Shown one piece after another: positions 60,446-64,000 of a stretch of 64,000 bases of DNA. Position 1 is the first letter of the stretch, and each line of letters opens with the position of its first letter. The notes below the pieces were generated by a model that saw only the letters and a list, made by a program, of their open reading frames with translations, ran no database searches and was not told where the DNA came from. This DNA comes from [Eubacterium] saphenum (lineage in GTDB: Bacteria > Bacillota > Clostridia > Peptostreptococcales > Anaerovoracaceae), in contig SFHC01000012.1 of the NCBI GenBank assembly GCA_004555725.1, forward strand, positions 1 to 64,000, in the 5' to 3' direction. Made by a program: the position numbers and the translations under genes.

Positions 60446-61378
60446 TTACATTGTCTGTGCAATATCCACAATATGTTCGACTGTAATGCCGTTCTTAGCG
60501 AGCAGTCTTTCGTACGGCGCAGATTCACCAAACTGATCCTGGATACCGACTCTCTTCACCTTTCCTTTGCCCATTTCTGCGGCAACTTCGCAGACTGCAC
60601 TGCCAAGGCCGTTAATGATGTTGTGATCCTCGACGGTGATGATCTTTCCGATGTCATTGATGCAATCTCTGACTGCCTTTACATCAAGCGGTTTGATGGT
60701 GTGCATGTCGATCAGTCTGCAGGAAATACCCTTTTCTTCCAGAACCTTAGCAGCCTTCATTGCAATAGAAACCGTGTCTCCGTTTGCGATGATTGCGACG
60801 TCTTTACCATCCTGGATCTGGTGAGCTTTACCAATCTCGAACTCTACATCCGGACCGTAGATCTGTTCCATATCGTCACGAGTAAATCTAAGATACATCG
60901 GACCATATGTTTCCGCTGCGGCGCGCACCAGCTTGCGAGCCTGATTGTAATCCGCCGGCATCATGATCGTGATATTCGGAATTGTTCTCAGAATACCCAT
61001 ATCCTCAATTGCCTGGTGAGAAGCACCGTCATTCGCCGGTGTTACACCGCCATGAGAGCAGGCAATTTTTACGTTCAAATTTGTGTAACAGATTTCCTGG
61101 CGGATCATTTCACAGATACGCATGGATCCGAATGCTGCGTAGGTAACTACGAACGGAACCTTTCCGCATGTTGCCAGTCCTGCTGCAACACCTGCACCGT
61201 TCTGTTCCGCAATACCGACGTTCACATACTGGTCCGGAAGCTGCTTTCTGAACTCTGTAGTTTTACAACTCTTGCCGATATCGATATCAAGAACAACGAC
61301 TTCCGGATGGTCTTTTCCTACCTCTACTATCTCATCGCCAAAACCGTTACGTGTAGCGATTTTCTTCAGTTCGCTCAT
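60446..61378 (-). CDS. Transketolase, C-terminal subunit
   Basis: A 310-residue protein with the pyrimidine-binding and C-terminal domains of transketolase. VVVLDIDIGKSCKTTEFRK and VNVGIAEQNGAGVAAGLATCGKVPFVVTYAAFG (Glu for ThDP activation in GIAEQN) lead. SHGGVTPANDGASHQAIEDMGILRTIPN follows, and the C-domain has ITVEDHNIINGLGSAV. It pairs with the next gene's product to move two-carbon ketol units. AGGAGG lies 7 nt before the ATG at 61378. Split transketolases in catabolic operons act on unusual sugars; the substrate is not evident here. Confidence 0.93.
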   Translation of the reverse strand: MSELKKIATRNGFGDEIVEVGKDHPEVVVLDIDIGKSCKTTEFRKQLPDQYVNVGIAEQNGAGVAAGLATCGKVPFVVTYAAFGSMRICEMIRQEICYTNLNVKIACSHGGVTPANDGASHQAIEDMGILRTIPNITIMMPADYNQARKLVRAAAETYGPMYLRFTRDDMEQIYGPDVEFEIGKAHQIQDGKDVAIIANGDTVSIAMKAAKVLEEKGISCRLIDMHTIKPLDVKAVRDCINDIGKIITVEDHNIINGLGSAVCEVAAEMGKGKVKRVGIQDQFGESAPYERLLAKNGITVEHIVDIAQTM

Positions 61379-61391
61379 TTTCGTCCTCCTG

Positions 61392-62228
61392 TTAGTCAAT
61401 CAGCTGTGCCTTAAGTTCTGCCATTGCCTGCGCGTATTCTTCGTCGTTCGGTGCCTTTCCGTGCCAGCCGCATTCATTCTCCATGTAGCTGACGCCCTTT
61501 CCCTTGACTGTTTTGCCGATCAGCGCCTTTGGCTTTCCGTTCAAGGAAGCATAGCACTTATCGATTACCTCACAGGTCTGCTCCATATCATTACCATCAT
61601 AGTTGAACACTTCCCATCCGAAGGCCTCGAACTTCTTCCCGAGATCTCCGTTAGGCATTACTTCATCCGTTGTTCCATCGAGCTGAAGATTATTCACATC
61701 TACAAACATAATCAGATTATCCAGCTCATATTTATGCGCAGTATTGGCAGCTTCCCAGATCTCGCCTTCCTGTGCTTCTCCGTCTCCGACAACGACGAAA
61801 ACCTTATAATCCTTCTTATCCATTTTTCCTGCGAGTGCCATTCCAACTCCGCAGGCAAGGCCCTGACCCAGTGAACCTGTGGAAATATCAATACCCGGGC
61901 ACTTAACCATGGAAGGATGACCCTGAAGCTTGGAACCTTCTTTACGAAGTGTGTCCAGCTCCTCCTCCGGAAAATATCCCAGTGTAGCAAGGCACGCGTA
62001 CTGGATCGGGCAGACGTGGCCTTTTGACAGGATCAACCGATCGCGATCTTCCCATCTAGGATTTTTCGGATCTACGTTCATGTACTTGAAGTAGCATGCA
62101 GTTACGAACTCTGCTGCAGACAATGAACCACCCGGATGACCGGACTGCGCTTTATAAATCATATCGATGACCTTCATGCGCATTTCTGTTGCTTTATTCT
62201 TCAGGTCTTTTACTGAAATGTCTTTCAT
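61392..62228 (-). CDS. Transketolase, N-terminal (ThDP-binding) subunit
   Basis: A 278-residue protein. SGHPGGSLSAAEFVTACYF and RDRLILSKGHVCPIQYACLA are the typical substrate-binding parts, and VVGDGEAQEGEIWEAANTAHKYELDNLIMFVDVNNLQLDG is the GDG-N ThDP/Mg motif region. The ATG at 62228 has GGAGG 8 nt upstream. It lies 13 nt before the C-terminal subunit gene and 37 nt after the PanE-like gene. Confidence 0.94.
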   Translation of the reverse strand: MKDISVKDLKNKATEMRMKVIDMIYKAQSGHPGGSLSAAEFVTACYFKYMNVDPKNPRWEDRDRLILSKGHVCPIQYACLATLGYFPEEELDTLRKEGSKLQGHPSMVKCPGIDISTGSLGQGLACGVGMALAGKMDKKDYKVFVVVGDGEAQEGEIWEAANTAHKYELDNLIMFVDVNNLQLDGTTDEVMPNGDLGKKFEAFGWEVFNYDGNDMEQTCEVIDKCYASLNGKPKALIGKTVKGKGVSYMENECGWHGKAPNDEEYAQAMAELKAQLID

Positions 62229-62265
62229 AGTTTTTCCTCCGCTATATATTACAAGATCGATATAA

Positions 62266-63204
62266 TTATCTTCCAAGGTAGAGGGACTGCTTTGCAAGAA
62301 CAAGGTTGAGAATCATGTCATTGCAAGGTGTTGGGATGCCATACTTCTTTCCAAGTTCAGACACGGCACCATTGATGATGCGGATTTCTGTCTCACGATG
62401 ATGTGTTACATCCTGAACCATAGAGCTGATTGTTTCATCTGTCTTAATGGAAACGTCATATGCGTGCTCCAGCTCTGTCTCATAGTCCAGAGTGCAGCCG
62501 CTCGCATTGGCAACCGCGATCGCTTCTTTAATCAGCATCTCAGTTGTATTGTTAGCATACGGATTCTTTTTGATAAAGCCGTTTGGTGTCTCGAGAAGTG
62601 CGCTGACACCGTTAATTGCAACATTGGCCAGAAGTTTATGCCAGATTGCATTGAATACATTCTCGTGAACATCTGTCTCAAGACCGCATGCACGGAATGT
62701 CTCCGCTGCCTCTTCGACTTTTTCCATCGGAGCCTTTACTGTTCCCATATTTGTCCGGCCGTAACCAGAATGCTTTACATGTCCCGGTGCAATCGGTGTC
62801 GCACCGAAAGCCGTATTTCCGATAATGATCTGCTCTTCAGGTACAACCTTTGCAATCTCATCATAGTTTCCATATCCGTTCTGCAGACACATAACCATCG
62901 TATGTTTATCAATCATCGGAAGAGCATTGCGTACCGCATCCTCAAGATACTGGTAATGAACAAATACGATCAGCAGATCTACAACGCCAATCTCCTTCGG
63001 ATCTGTCGTTGCAATTGCCGGATGAACGGAAATCGTCTTTCCGTCTCCATGTCCCGGAGCACATTTATCAACCAGAATTCCATCCTTCTTGATTGCTTCA
63101 ATGACAGGTGCGTAGGTGTCCAGAACACAAACTTCATTCTTGTCTACCAGATAGCTTGCATAGCAGCTTCCGATTGCTCCACATCCTACAAATCCAATTT
63201 TCAT
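62266..63204 (-). CDS. Ketopantoate reductase family (PanE/ApbA-like) oxidoreductase
   Basis: A 312-residue NADP-dependent reductase. MKIGFVGCGAIGSCYASYL is the nucleotide loop, LQNGYGNYDEIAKVVP and HSGYGRTNMGT are family stretches, and IWHKLLANVAINGVSALLETPNG carries the conserved active-site Lys and Asn. The context (split transketolase, carboxylate transporter, FadR-type regulator) points to reduction or oxidation of a branched 2-keto or 2-hydroxy acid in a catabolic pathway rather than pantothenate synthesis. GGAG lies 10 nt before the ATG at 63204. First gene of the operon. Confidence 0.88.
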   Translation of the reverse strand: MKIGFVGCGAIGSCYASYLVDKNEVCVLDTYAPVIEAIKKDGILVDKCAPGHGDGKTISVHPAIATTDPKEIGVVDLLIVFVHYQYLEDAVRNALPMIDKHTMVMCLQNGYGNYDEIAKVVPEEQIIIGNTAFGATPIAPGHVKHSGYGRTNMGTVKAPMEKVEEAAETFRACGLETDVHENVFNAIWHKLLANVAINGVSALLETPNGFIKKNPYANNTTEMLIKEAIAVANASGCTLDYETELEHAYDVSIKTDETISSMVQDVTHHRETEIRIINGAVSELGKKYGIPTPCNDMILNLVLAKQSLYLGR

Positions 63205-63253
63205 AAGCTCATTCTCCTTTTCCTCAGAATTAATTTTAATCACTTTTCCGCAT

Positions 63254-63329
63254 TATGTCAGTTTGTCTTTTGTCGTTTGTCTGACATATGATTTACCTAT
63301 ATTTTACTCACGTTTCAGAATAAATGCAA
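63254..63329 (-). promoter_or_regulatory. Promoter and leader repeats of the PanE-like/transketolase operon
   Basis: TTGCAT (63329-63324), 17 nt, TAAAAT (63306-63301) on the minus strand. Just downstream is CATATGAT (63285-63292), shared with the core of the regulator's 20-bp operator. Then comes an inverted repeat TATGTCAG/CTGACATA (63254-63261 and 63281-63288) that encloses three 7-nt repeats (GTTTGTC, TTTTGTC, GTTTGTC in plus reading). Confidence 0.6.
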
Positions 63330-63457
63330 CCGGAAATATTAAAATTTTTAGAAAAAAATAAGATAAACTTTCAACTATTGGGGAACAAAGCAAATGCCAG
63401 ATAATCTGGAGAATGCAACTCCCTCCCTATGCTATGAGCACCTGGACCCACAATGTA
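63330..63457. other. Spacer upstream of the catabolic operon promoter
   Basis: A+T-rich, with no gene or structured element that I can support. Confidence 0.4.
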
Positions 63458-63495
63458 AAAACCAACACCTGGAACAGCTTCCAAGTGTCGGTTCA
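63458..63495 (-). terminator. Rho-independent terminator of the last small gene
   Basis: ACCGACACTTGGAA pairs with TTCCAGGTGTTGGT and is followed by TTTTAC on the minus strand. The palindrome GAACCGGTTC lies beside it at 63498-63507. Confidence 0.8.
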
Positions 63496-63558
63496 TGAAC
63501 CGGTTCTATGTATAACCTGGTGACATCAATGTAAATTGTCCGTATGATTAATTTTCAC

Positions 63559-63795
63559 TTACTGATGGAAAATCTCCTTTGTGACAAACTCGAGGATATC
63601 ATCCGCGCTCGCCTCCGGTGAAGACTCGAGATAATCAATCAGTTTCTGCTGGTCATCACTGCGGATTTCCTGGCAAAGCGCTGCACCAAACTCATTACTC
63701 GCTCCCGGTACATTGAACAAAAGCGTCCGGAGACGCATCATCCGTTCATAGGCAGGATTAACCTGCTGCTTTTTACCAAAATGAAGGTGAAACAT
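63559..63795 (-). CDS. Unknown small soluble protein
   Basis: A 78-residue protein that I do not recognise. It starts MFHLHFGKKQQVNPAYERMMRL and is predicted largely helical, with an acidic C-terminal half (SSPEASADDILEFVTKEIF). No signal peptide or membrane helix. The ATG at 63795 is chosen because GGGGAGG lies 9 nt upstream, inside the longer frame that begins at 63813. It has its own promoter and terminator, so it forms a single-gene transcript. Confidence 0.7.
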   Translation of the reverse strand: MFHLHFGKKQQVNPAYERMMRLRTLLFNVPGASNEFGAALCQEIRSDDQQKLIDYLESSPEASADDILEFVTKEIFHQ

Positions 63796-63888
63796 ACTCT
63801 TATTCCTCCCCATATGTCAATACTAATCGCTCCTGACTCATTCCCCTTTTCCCGGCTCCCCCGCTTCGGGGACACCATGATAAATACC

Positions 63889-63917
63889 ATTATAGCGATA
63901 CAAAGGGAGAATGTACA
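63889..63917 (-). promoter_or_regulatory. Promoter of the last small gene
   Basis: TGTACA (63917-63912), 17 nt, TATAAT (63894-63889) on the minus strand. From there to 64000 I see no further feature. Confidence 0.6.
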
Positions 63918-64000
63918 GTTTCAGTCACGCCAACACGCGGGTCACACAAGAAACGTATGACTATCGATACAGAAATGTGGATACTGAGGAGTCGCAAAAA

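Noticed and set aside
60473..61414. 313-codon plus-strand frame antisense to the transketolase subunit
   Set aside because: Shadow frame without motifs or start signals.
62398..63291. 297-codon plus-strand frame antisense to the PanE-like gene
   Set aside because: Shadow frame; Cys/His/Asn-rich and without family features.
1..64000. CRISPR arrays, insertion sequences, prophage, tRNA and rRNA genes
   Set aside because: Intergenic gaps were read on both strands; no regularly spaced repeats, transposase motifs, cloverleaf sequences or rRNA segments were found.

Overview
The window looks like a chromosomal segment of an anaerobic Gram-positive bacterium of the Clostridia (gut-type Bacillota). 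The signs are strong AGGAGG ribosome sites, sigma-A promoters of the TTGACA/TATAAT type, many lipoproteins and Ala/Ser-rich secreted proteins, a flavodiiron protein, the oxygen-independent (cbi) cobalamin pathway, and lysine and cobalamin riboswitches. Nearly all genes lie on the minus strand. I cannot name the genus. I see no rRNA, tRNA, CRISPR array, transposase or phage gene.

Layout. 1-4517: the 5' part of a teichoic-acid/capsule-type glycerophosphotransferase (cut by the window edge) and an ABC exporter. 4666-8436: a lipoprotein nuclease, an aminotransferase remnant, an array of related hairpins, and an NhaC-family transporter behind a lysine riboswitch. 8522-19880: housekeeping and metabolism (histidine phosphatase, WYL regulator, SstT, a D,D-carboxypeptidase operon, threonine dehydratase, HAD phosphatase, xpt, and a fabD-fabG-fabZ operon with a near-consensus promoter). 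20030-25798: a cluster related to the 'rSAM/selenodomain-associated' families (fused transferase 1/2, C_GCAxxG_C_C protein, YdjY-like lipoprotein, TVP38 membrane protein, GT4, SGNH hydrolase). 26194-28565: a flavodiiron protein divergent from a CRP/Fnr regulator. 28706-32106: Ddl, a DUF819 membrane protein and a VanX-type D-Ala-D-Ala dipeptidase. 32429-35182: a beta-helix secreted protein, a P1 peptidase and an unknown protein.

The most striking part is 35426-56469. A long minus-strand operon carries a BtuCD-like ABC permease and ATPase, then cbiD, F, G, H, J, ET, A, B, cobD, cbiP and cbiC. Directly after it, a cobalamin riboswitch with its own TTGAAA/TATAAT promoter and intrinsic terminator controls a second operon. 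That operon encodes an exported CbiK-type cobaltochelatase, a NEAT-like/FN3 secreted protein, an 836-residue Shp-like/NEAT-like/Shp-like protein ending in half of a substrate-binding protein, and a complete substrate-binding lipoprotein. I read this as a candidate B12-repressed cell-surface system for capturing and handling a metal tetrapyrrole (corrinoid or heme) that feeds the BtuCD-like importer.

56533-64000: a DUF1287 protein, a 34-residue membrane peptide behind a structured leader, and a catabolic-looking operon (PanE-like reductase, split transketolase, GltS-type transporter). A FadR-type regulator with a 20-bp palindromic operator lies just downstream. The last gene is a small unknown protein.
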